Assembly (NCBI RefSeq): GCF_000499385.1
Contig: NW_013651717.1
Location: 41,659 to 105,658, forward strand
Source: Eimeria necatrix
Taxonomy: Eukaryota; Apicomplexa; Conoidasida; Eucoccidiorida; Eimeriidae
Length of the DNA stretch: 64,000 nucleotides
Reading direction: 5' to 3'
The notes under the pieces are model-generated. The model searched no databases and had not been told where the DNA came from. It was given only the letters and a program-made list of their open reading frames with translations. The position numbers and the translations under genes were made by a program. Shown here piece by piece: positions 11,891-23,900 of the stretch; the stretch's first letter is position 1; each line of letters opens with the position of its first letter.

Positions 11891-14800
11891 GTGCCCAGAT
11901 GCCGCAGATCGTCAAGGCCTCAGCAACGAACAAGCTGCAGCAACCCTCGGCCGAAGGGCCCGAAGACGTCAAGATCCCCCGAGAGTGATCCCCGCCCGGG
12001 GAAGAACGGTGGCTTGCGCTGGATCTGCACGACAAACTTAACAGTTAAGAGCATGACTCACTCCCCAGGCGCATCTGCCACTGCATGCCGCCACAAGTAT
12101 AACAAACCTCAGCAGGGACTGTAAAACTTCACAAGTAGATTATTCAGGAACATGACCAGGCGGTCCAGAGACCTTAGTAAAGATGTGAATGCACTACACG
12201 GCAAAACTTCTCGTCTATTTTGAACTCAAACTATGAACCACAACACTCGAGCGCACGCAGTCACATGCACGTTGTCGAGACACTGCAACACTCACAGCAC
12301 TACACGCAGTACCAAACAATCTGCTAGAGAAATAAACATATACAAACAGATGAGTGTGGGTTTGACTCCGTCCAAACTCCACCGCGGCCTGCCCCCACAT
12401 TCAGGAGGACACTGTATGTATGGCGAGCTCACGTCTATAATCAAAGGATGATTCCAAATCGCAACACGGAAAGCTTCCTGCTTGTATGATTCAAGACGCG
12501 GCACCAGACTCAGTATAAAATTCGGGGCGATGCGTCGGCTGTCTTTCCCCGGTGGCAGTTGCTGCCGCCCAGTCACTGTCGGCCTCGCTGTTGCCCTGCA
12601 CAAAATCTTGAAGGGGAATGAGCGGCACCTACTGCCAGCAGAACTCGGCAGAGATGCACAAAAATGTCACATTTGTAGGTTGACTATCCTGATGAAACTG
12701 GCGGCAATTTGGAGCGTCACATGTGCAGGCTGCTGCTGCGGCAGGTGCTCCGTACGCCCTTTCGACGGTCGCTGCACTCCTGCCAGTGCACCCTTGTCTG
12801 CTCATCAAGTGAATGCGCAGTGTGTTCTTCACAACTGCTGTGATGCCTTTATTTCGTGAGCAATGTGCGGCTGGAAGAGTTCGTACATGCTGCCCTGCCT
12901 TAGCGGCGTGGTTTAACCTTCTCCCTAGCACCCCCACGCATGGGAGGTGGTATGCGCTGTTACAATATAGGGCTATTCTCGTATTATTCGTCCTTAATAA
13001 CTACCCTCAAAATACAAATGACTGAAGTTTGAACTGGGCAATTGAGATCAGAAATAAGGTGAGAGCCCCGCGCATGGCAGCCGTTTCTGCGAGGTGCAAC
13101 GCATGGCTTAAGGCTAAGGCGATAGGCTTGTTAGCGAAACTAAAAGCCTTTAGCACTGAGCGTCGAAATCTTGGAGTTCCGTAAGCTAGCATCGAGTCAT
13201 ATTTTTCCGTAGCAGCGCTTCATGTGGATCGGCTTCCCCATCGCAGCTAACGGCTAGTGGGGACAGTTGACCGGATTCAACTAGCTGTCCGTAGGCGCAT
13301 TGCTGCCGCATTAATGAACTACTTTGAACTGACCCATGTCTAATATATTTTCTGATCACTTGCGCATTCTTTCCCGCGCCGGAATTACCATCGTTGTATT
13401 AATGTGATGAGGCACTACGTGGTCGTGGGCACCATTTGATGCTACGCAAGTAGAGCCCAAGGAGGAAGAGGAACGGAATTGGAATCAAAATGAAGCGGTC
13501 ATGCTTGCTAACAAGGGTATCCCACTAAGGAACAGCAGGCGAACAGACAGTAAAGTCATCAAGGCAGCACCAAGAGGTAACACTGAACCTCGGCTCCTGT
13601 CGACAACTGCAGCCGGCAAGCCACTCTGGGGCCCCGCATACACTTATTATGCAATCTCGTAACCCTCATCATTCTCTAATGGAGATAAAGCGTGAAGTAC
13701 CAGGGTTTAGTTGAAGACTCCACAGGGTACTACACACCACACAATACAGCTAAGGTACAAAATGGAAAATTCATGGCACTTTTACCGGGAACAAAAGATC
13801 TTGAGTGTCATGGACAAAGGCTTGAGACCAATCCACGGAATAAATAGGGCGGATTTAGCTAGACAATGCAAGAAGAAGACCCAGATATTCTGCTGCCTTC
13901 ATGAGCATCAGTGCAATAACGAGCACGCTCCTCAATGGCATTGTAGTGCGCCGCACTACGATGCAGCTCAGTAATTGCCTCCAGTGTCACATAATTCAGA
14001 ATGGACAGGTTGGAATAGTAGCTTAAAGTAAATACCATGCAGGGGGACTTAGTCCTCGGGTGATAAGGCTCTGCGCTCATTGTGCAAATAAGAGCGTGTT
14101 GGTCATGCGCTTGCGCAAAAGGTGAGCAATTGGCGCACAGAATAACACGGTGGAGAGCGTCCGGCGTGCTAGAGACCATTTGAACAGGGATACTAACAAA
14201 ATTTATTCCCTTACGACCAGACGACAAGGACATGAACGTGCCTCCAAAGGAAACCACACCTTGGAGAAACGTAGCAGAATCAACCCTGCAAGTGAGCCAA
14301 ACACTGTTTACAGGTTTCGTGCACATACTGTGACTCATTAAGTTCAGCTTGCGGCTTAGAGAGGAGTAGAGTAGTTTTTTACATAGCGCATCTCCTTCGC
14401 TTCATTACTTGCGGACACGGGACCTTGGTCGATGCGCCAGCCTTTCTAGAATGCTGCCTGGCCAGCACTTGCCCGCGACATAGAATATACTCTCTTGAGC
14501 AAAGAAAATATAAAGTCTTTTCATGTCATATCAGAGCCTAGTCGTCCAGGCGTTATAGATTAGGATATGTGGGGTGGCCTCTTGTAAGTGGAGGCCAACA
14601 CTAGATCTGTCTGCGAAATCAGTGCAACAAGTGAAATATAGGGGCTAAAGAAACCATAAATTGATTAAGTCTATGAGAGGCCAAAGCTTTTACTGATTTT
14701 TTGCCGAAGGCACAGTATGGAGAAGGAGCGCCAAAAGCCTTCAAAAGGAGACTCAAAATAACTCTTTTCAGGAAATCATTGGTGAGGAGACGATGCAATG

Positions 14801-17800
14801 ATGCAATGAGACAGGTGTAGCATGACCCAGTACCTTATTTAATCGTGCAGGCAGCAATTGCTGGATGGTGGAGGTATTTTCTCTTCGGAGAGTCCGTGAC
14901 CCCAGGCTGTCCCTGTCGGAAGGCATCCCGATTGATGTCGCGACCGTGGGCGCCTTCACGCTCGATTTCAACATGAGGGCAAAAAGGTTTCCATACGTGC
15001 GTTGGAGGCAGCACTTGTATCGCAAAGCTCCAAACATTGATGATCACAGGAGCCGCGGAAAGCTAGCGGCCACACAGAGGGCGCTACCCCATCTTGCAGG
15101 GCAAACTTGAGCAGAATCAACTCTCGAAGGGTATGTTATTTAATGCTATTTGATGGTCCGTATGAAAAATGACACGAAGAAAGGAGCGGTGTCTTACTGA
15201 CATTCACAATCCAATTAAGATGTATCACTACGCTGAACAAAGAAAGTTTTTTTACAGCACGCCAAACCTAGGGTACACTGAAACGAGCGTAAGCGTGGTG
15301 AGCTGAGGTCAACTTGGCTGCTGCGCAAATCGTTTGTTTTGGCCACACGGGATCATGCCAACCACTACTAATTTAAGGCACTGCGAAGCATTCAAAGGAT
15401 ACCACTGTATGCTCCGCATTCCAGAAATGCATCTATCTTTCATCAATGTTTCTTTTTCAGTGTGTGGGCTTCCAATACTCTGCAGCTTTAGTGCTTCTTG
15501 CAAGCTCCAACCCGTGGGCCCCATTGCAGAGGAAACCACGCTTCATAGCTCAACACCAAGCTCAATTTGCCTCTTTGTTACCTGTATTTAACACGTTAAT
15601 CTACATATTCTGGATTCTATGACCCTGAAGGCCATTTCTTGGCGACGGTGTAATGCTGTGCAGTACAACTTCTCTCCTTCCCATGGTGCTTCGCTTGTAG
15701 ATGATACAAGCTAGCGTCTTTCTCCTTTACCGTTTGTTCTGCTACGTTTTTGGCCACGTTTGCGTGACTTCGTCGTGTCAGCGTCCTATTCAAAGCAGCT
15801 GCTTTGTTGTTACTGCTGTTCGGAGTTTGTGCTATGCGTCTATTGCTGTGCCTATTGCTTTGGGTACGCTTCAGCGTGCCGCCGTATGCCATTCCATCTG
15901 TTTCTCTTGAATTTCTTCGCTGCCACACAAGCTGCTGTCCGGTTGCTCCCGCCTGCATTCAGTCTTCTAGTGAAGATACACACTTTCTGTTATGATACGA
16001 CAAATTCCTTACTAGCAATGGAGGCACAGCTAGGGAGATACTTCAGTTCTATCATTGAATAATTGGCAGCTTCATCATTTATTGCTTATGGAGTGCGAGT
16101 AGGCGCGCTGGCATCATGCGCATCACGGTCTAAAATGGGAGCTTGCTTGGCAATGGTATGCTGTGGTTGCCGTGACGACGCTTTGGCGGCTGCCTTCTGC
16201 GTAAAATATCTGGCACCACAGTTCGATGCTTTTAGAGTGCATCGACTATCTCAGGGGTACCTTCTGCGGTTTGCCTGATCTTAACTAGTTTCCGAAATGC
16301 GCATATTCGAAACCAATGCAGGGCAGAGGCGATTCTTCGTCGTTAGCCTCACCTTGTGGGAAAGGAGGGTTTGAGAGGTGAGGGTGGGCTTTAGGAGCCC
16401 ACCAGCGATGCTCTGCCAAGGCATACGTGAGCGGCTCTTGACGTTCGTTGCATAAGGGAATGATGGGTATCTTGCCCCCGATCCATAAAGGCAATATGCC
16501 AATGAGTCCTTGCAGTGCACTACGTTGATGCGTCATGTTAATCTGAGCCTAGCGCTTCAGCTTCTTGTGGAAAAGAGTGTGAGCACCTCCGTCGTCTTCT
16601 TCTGGGAAACCTGTTGGGCCAGCATACCATACGCTGGAGTCCGTGTCCTCGCCTTCTCCAAAATTCTTGTCCTGTTTCCCTGTTTCTTTCGCCTTTTCAT
16701 CGAGTTGTCGCACTGCCCACCATTAACACAGGCGCTTTGTCGGATTGAAAACACCGGGACACCTTATAGTCTGCTAGCCAGCTCAATCCTACGACCAGGC
16801 CATAAGGTATGGGTTTAGCGAAGAAATTGCTTGCTAGCCATGTCCTTCCGCATTGTATGGGCAGTTTTACAACAGCGCGGTGGATATGCGACACTGGCAA
16901 CCATGAAATGGCAAATCTTCTAAAGGGAAGGTACGTTTCACCGCCTCACTGTGGTCTGAAGCTGCTCAATGCACCCATACCAAGAAGCGCTTTACACACA
17001 TAGCAATCCAAAATCTAAGCATAGTCCCATTTTCCACATTGCACAGTATTCGCGGTCTCTTTCGGCTCGTTATACAATTTCTTTAACTATTACCGCGGTG
17101 TTCATTCTAGCTCGCTACCATCGAGAGCCTAATACCTCATGCTTTCTGTCCACCTTTTCTTCATTCCTAGCCTCCGTGCTGACAGTTGTCGAGGCAAGAA
17201 GCTCCGTCTCAAGTGAACTCTTCTTTTCCTTTTCAGTGCATGTCATGGGCATTGCTGCAGCCTTTACTACTACGGCAACCCCTTGCTCGTGCTTCAGAAG
17301 TCTACGAGCGTTGGTCGAGACCTACCTTCACAAGCCGCGTCTCTGCTACACTGAAGTCCGCCTTTTCACTATAAAATGGAGAAAAGGGGCTTGCAGACGT
17401 TTCGACTCCCCCTTCAATCCGGCCATCTCTCTGGCTTGATCCATTTGGAAGGGCTTTTGCTTGTTGCCTTCCTAAGTCATCCCCCTACACGGTGTCTGTG
17501 GTGACGTTGCGAGGCAAATTCAGGGTTGCCGAGAGTGTTGCTGCCCTGCATGACTTAGCTAGCGTGTCTTTGAGGCTGTTTAGTCATCTACCATGCTCCT
17601 GTTGCGCAGGTGAGTGGCCAGCGCACCTTAAAAATGCTACGTGTCACGGATCCCTGGGTTCAGAGCGGCTAAACCGCCACGATTTTGTGGTGATGGGACC
17701 CATGAAAGCAATCCCGGAGCAGCCCCCGGATTGAATTATGCAAAGCACAGTTTGGCTTTTGCGTGCCTCTCCCGTTTTGGCTACATAGATTCATAGCCAT

Positions 17801-20800
17801 CAATACTCATTCCAGACACTGTTTAAGCATTGCAAGGGTCTGGACAGCGCCATTCTATTGTTGTTTTCCTCGGGATGCATCTGCATTCCCTCATTTTTCT
17901 TTCTTCCCCGCGTCGGCGTGCAGCTCTAGCCAGCCCCCAATTCTTAGCATAACTGCAAAACACAGTAGGGCTTACCGCCACAGGAGTGAGCCCCTTCGCC
18001 CGTTTGTTGTTTTTATGCTCTGTCTCACTTCTCAAATTCGAAATTTTCTGATCCTGAAGGCCATTTGTGGGCTACATCTTCGCGCTGTGCGCACCAGTTT
18101 CCCCACCAGCGAGAGTTGCTGCTAGCCACAAACCCCAGGCCTGGCTGCATAGCATGCAGGGTCTAATCACACTCACAGCTACGCTTTTGCAAGCGCAGCT
18201 CTGAGTGTGGCATAGCTTTCATGTTTGCTTTTTAATTGATTCACTTATATCCACATTATCTCCCAAGTCCTTCTTCAGGCTTTCCGGAAGTGTGCCGAAC
18301 GAGACCACCACGTATTGGCTCGTGTACGCTAGGTGTGTCTTTCCTCGCTACACTTCCACATAGTAGAAAAAATTGAAAATGACATATTATGGTGGAAAGT
18401 GGAGGAACATGGCGCTAAGATGTCCCCTAGGCTCTACGCCCAGGTCCGTGTGAAAGCAGGGGAAAAAGCAAAAGACATCGAAAAATCCCTTAGGGCGTCC
18501 CGCATGCACCATTGGAGGACACTTCGTCAGGTGGAGTTACACAAAGCAAAGCCTCCTCGGCATCAAAAAAATTCAAGTATATTTTTGCTTTTGCTGCACA
18601 TGAAGACTGCCACAAGTCGAAATGGCAGTATCTTACAATGAATTCATCCAGCGTTGCAGACTTTGCGCTGAAACACTGATTTATCAGGCGTTGTCATCCG
18701 AATAGGGCAACCGATATTTTCACCACTCAATCAGCACTTCAGAAAGCATGAAAAGTCACTTGACGACGTGGTAGCTCCCAACTTTGTGGCCCCGTAATGT
18801 AGTTTGAGCTGCCAACAACCTGGGTTCTGTAGTGCACAGGGACTACAATAGAGTTCGCTGGTGACCTCATGAGGGTATCTAGCTGGTGACCAATAAGAGG
18901 TTAACATGCTTAACGAGCGTAGAAACGTCTTATTATGTAACGACGTAAGGCAATTTATCAGCAAGATAGTATGTGTAAACTCGAAGTGTTTGTGAATACC
19001 CTGAGATTGGGGCTGGCGATAACGCAGGCACCTGTGGGGGGCACCTGTGCAGCCGGGTGAAGGAAGCTAGAACTGTGATTGGGATCGTTTTGAGAAAGTT
19101 AGATTGAGAGACTCGAAGGATTGCGGGTTATGGATCACTTGGTGTTGCTTTATGAGATATGTGCCGAATGTAGAGGAATTGTCAGAAGGGCGCCCTATTT
19201 GCCCACCAGGGAGTAGTAGCAGCAGAGAACGCTGTGCAATATACGTTTTGCCCACGAACTCAAGGGTTGTTCACACTAGTGAGACATAGACACCCACAGT
19301 CAGACGGCAGACTTCCAAATGGACTTCATCGCCAGGATAACTATACGGGCCTTTCACGGCAAAAGCCAGTGCATAATCGATTCTCGTGTAGTTGAATCAC
19401 ATTGAATCACGTTGAATCACAATCCTGCACCTTTAATAACGAAAGCATAAGACATGCGCTGTCAGTAGCACATGAATACGTATTTGCGCAAATGCCCGTG
19501 TGCCTAGATCCCATTTGCGGTAGTCAAGTGAGCCTAGGTGTACTTCAGTTTATCATTTTGCAGAGCTAGAGTAGCTTCTCGCAGCTCCTGTCGTCGTTGT
19601 TAGTGGCGAGATGACTCTCATCAGCCTTCTCGAGGAAATGACAGCTTCTCTGTACAGCATTGTGCAGCATATATTCTCAGTGATTAGTTTGCATGCGGTA
19701 GAGTAGATATACATGTCGCACAAGGAGACACAGTTTCGATCGCTCGTTTCACAGCTTGACTCTAGCATAGCAGTGTAAGTTGGGGGAGAACGAGCAACAC
19801 ACCATCTTACAAAGGTCGGAAACGCCAGAATAAAACAAGATATAGGTGTGAGATTTGAGCCTCTGTAAAGCCATCGATAGTCTTATGTATATTTAAGGAG
19901 GCGAACGACTCGTCGAGAGGTAGCTGTGCAGACTCGCCAACTTGGCTGTAAGATACGATGAGGTGGCCTTGCCCGTCACTACGAATCCTCCCGAAGGCCT
20001 AAGCACATAATTTAATTTAGTGCTAGTCACAGATCGTCCCAGGAAAAAACGCTGGTAAGCTGAATTTTTAAATCAATGGGTTGCATTGTCCATGGTGTGT
20101 TACTGGTGATGCTCGGCAGCGCTTCAACAGCTTTGGTACACACAATACAGCTCCGCAACAAAAAGCGATGAATAAGTCCTCTCACAAATTTTCAGCTTTG
20201 TCATTCTACAGATACAGAGCCATAACAGGTGTGACAGCCCAGGCTCATAGAGGGCGTAGAGCCTCATGCTGATCGATGGTGGCAGTTCTGGGGTCACGGG
20301 GACCGAACAGCCGAGCGGCACGTCAGTTGCTCGGATTTCAAAAAAAAGTTGAAACGCAAACACAACACAGCAAATACGCTTGGATATTGAGTTGTGAATC
20401 TGATTTATGAGGCTAAATCCACAGATTTAATTGTTTGTTACCGGCGCCGACAGAGACACAAGCTCTCCTGAAGTGCCTTCCGTTTCCCTCCATTCTGCAA
20501 AACAGGTGACCTTTGAGTGAAGAACACAGCCATTAACTCATTACGAATTCACATTTCTTCATTTTGCTTGTGTATTTTGCTTTGGGTCTTTGCTTGACTG
20601 CAAATTCACGGGCGACTTCTGCGTCGAGCCCTGTCTCCAGCCAAATCGCCGTCCTCGATGTTTAACTCGAGGATAGTTTTTGACGCCCACCGACAAATAT
20701 TGTGGACCATATGCCGCTTGAAACTTGATGGTTTTTGATTCCACTGCCACTACCAAGAAGTGCCCTTTTCATGCCTTAGTAAAAGCCCCTGTCTCATTGC

Positions 20801-20979
20801 TCTTTAGCTGCATACCTAGCCACGGGTGTTGCAAAAGAGCAAGGGGTTTTAACTTGCCCTTCCCTCTGCCTCCATGCACTGAACCCTCTCTACCAAAACG
20901 ACATATTACTAAATACCAGAAGATATCCTGTTTGCATCTTCGATCAGGGGAAGTCTCCACAGTTGCAGCTACATAGAAA
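11891..20979. other. Gene-poor stretch of about 9 kb
   Basis: The first part is the presumed promoter and 5' UTR of the minus-strand elongase-desaturase gene. From about 12 kb to 20.9 kb there are only short frames without family resemblance, no trinucleotide tracts and no telomere-like arrays. No tRNA or rRNA was recognised by eye. The last kilobase should hold the promoter of the RON2-like gene. A non-coding RNA or a fast-evolving small-exon gene cannot be excluded. Confidence 0.4.
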
Positions 20980-23900
20980 ATGAAGCTTACTGAACTGAAG
21001 GCCTTCTTAGCCATTGCTATTGTTTCCCTCCCCCTCACCAACGCAGAAGCAAAGAAGCTTAATAAGACGGCCAGCGAAAATGCACCACGAGGAAATGTTG
21101 ACGGTGTGTGACTCCTTACCCCTTTAAATTCAGCCTGGCGGCTGACAGCAGTTAGCTTTCATGCAGCGACCTGGTTGCGCATAATATTCCTGCTATGATT
21201 CTGCAAGCGCTTCAGCTTACCAAGATGAACTCAAGTTATTCCTTCTCGACAGGCCCCTTCGACAGGCGAAAGGGGTAGATATTATGGAGCCATCATCCAG
21301 TGAGCAAGCCTATCCTCGCGCTGCCTACCACGGTTGACCCGACTGTCCTTTATAGGACAGCTAACATTCCAGAGTGTGCGGCATTGTTTTCCGTGCTCAG
21401 CGGCCACTGCCCAATCGAACATGCAAGAGTTAGTCGATGTCCTTGGGGACAAACACCTACTTGAAACTATCGTCAGTAAGCTGTTGAACACATTCGGGTC
21501 GATAAGCGTCACTGACCGGTGCCCATCTTATTTTGAATTTTTGTCCCTTGGCAGTTAATTGCTGTCTTCCTCTTGACGTCGTTTACCTCTGAGCAGGCGC
21601 CAAGCGGCAAACATGTGCTCAGCTGCAAGCAGGCACTTGTCCAGAACACTTTAAAGCTTTGAATTGCGACTCGTTAAGCATTCCAGATCTACGCGAACTT
21701 TTGATCAAAGTAGACATCCAAATCGGTTCAGCAGAAGGAGCTCCACTGGGCTGCGTCGATGTGCTGCGCAAAGGCCTCATACTCTTTGATTTATTAGTCA
21801 TGTTCACACCGCTTAACCAGTTTCAATCAAGTCCTTCAGAGGGACCTCGCAATGCCCTCACTAATCTTTTTTCAGCGTTGAGCATGGGACCTCCGGAAGG
21901 CTCACAAGGAGCGACTCAGAGAACTACTGAGAGCAGCAGTATCTCCACCGAAGCGTTTATCCAAATGTGAGAAATATTCAGCCTCCAGGATATACGAAGA
22001 GACAGCATCAGCTGTGATACTTTTGGCTAAGCCAGATTGCTATATCGCGTTAATTGTACTTGTGCGCAGGCATATATTCAAGAAGAGCAAACCAAAGTCG
22101 AATCCACATGCTTCCGAAGAAACTGCATTTCATGGTAGCACTCTTGAAAGTGTTTTTCACGGCTTTCCAGCTTCATATTTGGCGTTTGCAGGAACAGGCG
22201 GGCCTCTTGGTGAGTCTTCTTCCACTCAAAAAAACTGACACACTGCAAATTGGTGAAGCGAAGCGCTTTTATGTCTGATTTTCCCAAGTAATTGCCCTTC
22301 CATTCCGATGCTACGCTCGGCGTTTTGCAGTCTCGCTTTTCATTAATTGGATATATCAAGCTCATGTGCGCTTTGACGAGTTCTTTGGCGGAGAAGGTGG
22401 CAGCAGGCGTCCATTGGCCCCTCTACGGGCACTGCAGACCAACGGCAATGAACAGAGACTGACGCACTTAAGCAGGATGTGCGGGGCAGTGCTTGGCTCT
22501 CGTCGAAAGAACTTCAAGTTGCCTCCGAATACTCTAGTTGTTCCTAGGGAGCTTTTTACAAGGACGTCACACCTGGTTGGCCTCCCGCGGGTCTCCTGTG
22601 ACGTGATGACCCAAGCTGCCTTGTCACTGCACCTCGGTAGGAGAAATAACGGATTTCAAACCTAGAGAAGCATCGTAGTGCACAATGGAAGGAAGTGCTT
22701 ACGCAGGACAAGCTTGTTAATTCATAGCGGGCTGGAAAACTTGTCTGCTTGTTGAATGCTACCTCTATAGCCTGAATGTATCATTCTGCCTTTGTGCGAA
22801 TCGCAGCGGAAATGAATGCGATTGAGCATATAAACAATCTTCAGGGGCTTCTCTCGTCAGAGGAGATGGAGTACTCAGTGCCTTTAGAGCTCTTCGCCGG
22901 GGGACCGACGAATTATCGTAGACTGTGTGTTAGCTTTAGAACTCGGAAAGATGTAGAATCGCTACTGGATACACCTTGTTCTTTCGACGACACCGTTCTT
23001 AGCAGCCTGGAGGCCCGGTCTGAAGGGGTCACTCCTCAAACAGCTGCAGCTACTTTTCTGGAGTCTACTTCTGCTTCCCATGATTCTCTGCTGGAGCCTA
23101 CCACAGCTCAACAAGAGCCAGCGCAAGAAGAATCACAGATTGCAAGTCAAAATGCTGAACTGGCTTTCTTGCTGCTGAGCCTTAGAGGAGGCAACTATGA
23201 GGCAGGCGCGCGCCTTCTAGCCGCTGACAGCGGCCCATGTAAGGATTTTGGTGGATACCAGAGGGTCGTCATTACGTAGCAGCCGTTTCCTTTCTCCTTT
23301 TCGACACCTCATTTACTTATGGTCGTGAAAGCCTTGTATCGAGTTGTATTATTTCTCAGGGTGGACGCTTCTTTTCCTGATTGACTCGAGGACTTCTTCA
23401 AACCTAATAAGTAGCTATGAGCGAGGTAAGTTGCATTGTAGCACCGTTATGCAGCAACCCTCTCTGTAAGTGGGATCTTCTGCTGGCTCGCCTTGGCCAA
23501 TTTCCCGGTCCTTTGGATGCATCTGTGAGTTGCAGCTTCCACGCTTTGCAAGAAAGCTCTTAAGAAAATGGGTCGTCATGCTGCCAATACCAGCGAACAG
23601 AGCACTACGTGCTCTTCAACGTGGAACACGCAGATTTGGGACAAGCAACTACACTGCAAGTCACACGCTGTTGGCTTGCAGTGCAAAGCTTTGGAAAGCC
23701 TGTTCGGCATTTTCAACAAAGGTTAGAGCCACATTTGTATTTTGGTCAGCGAAGGCACAGCTAAGCCTTTATTTTTCGTGCATGCGTCCAGTTTTGTCAC
23801 ATTTCGGATGCGCCGTCCGTGTGGTTTTGTGATCATCAGAGCTTCTACACGTAATTCAAGACTTCTTGAATTCTGTCGCTAAAGAGGCCGCTTGCGGAAG

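Noticed and set aside
15600..18120. Shared CTGAAGGCCATTT stretch at about 15,630 and 18,055, possible mobile element remnant
   Set aside because: The similarity is limited to about 20 bases and no terminal repeats or coding sequence were found.
19270..19400. HPQSDG and DFQMDFI in overlapping frames, recalling retroelement integrase
   Set aside because: In a real integrase these motifs lie far apart in one frame; here they share the same bases in different frames, and no reverse transcriptase or LTR was seen.
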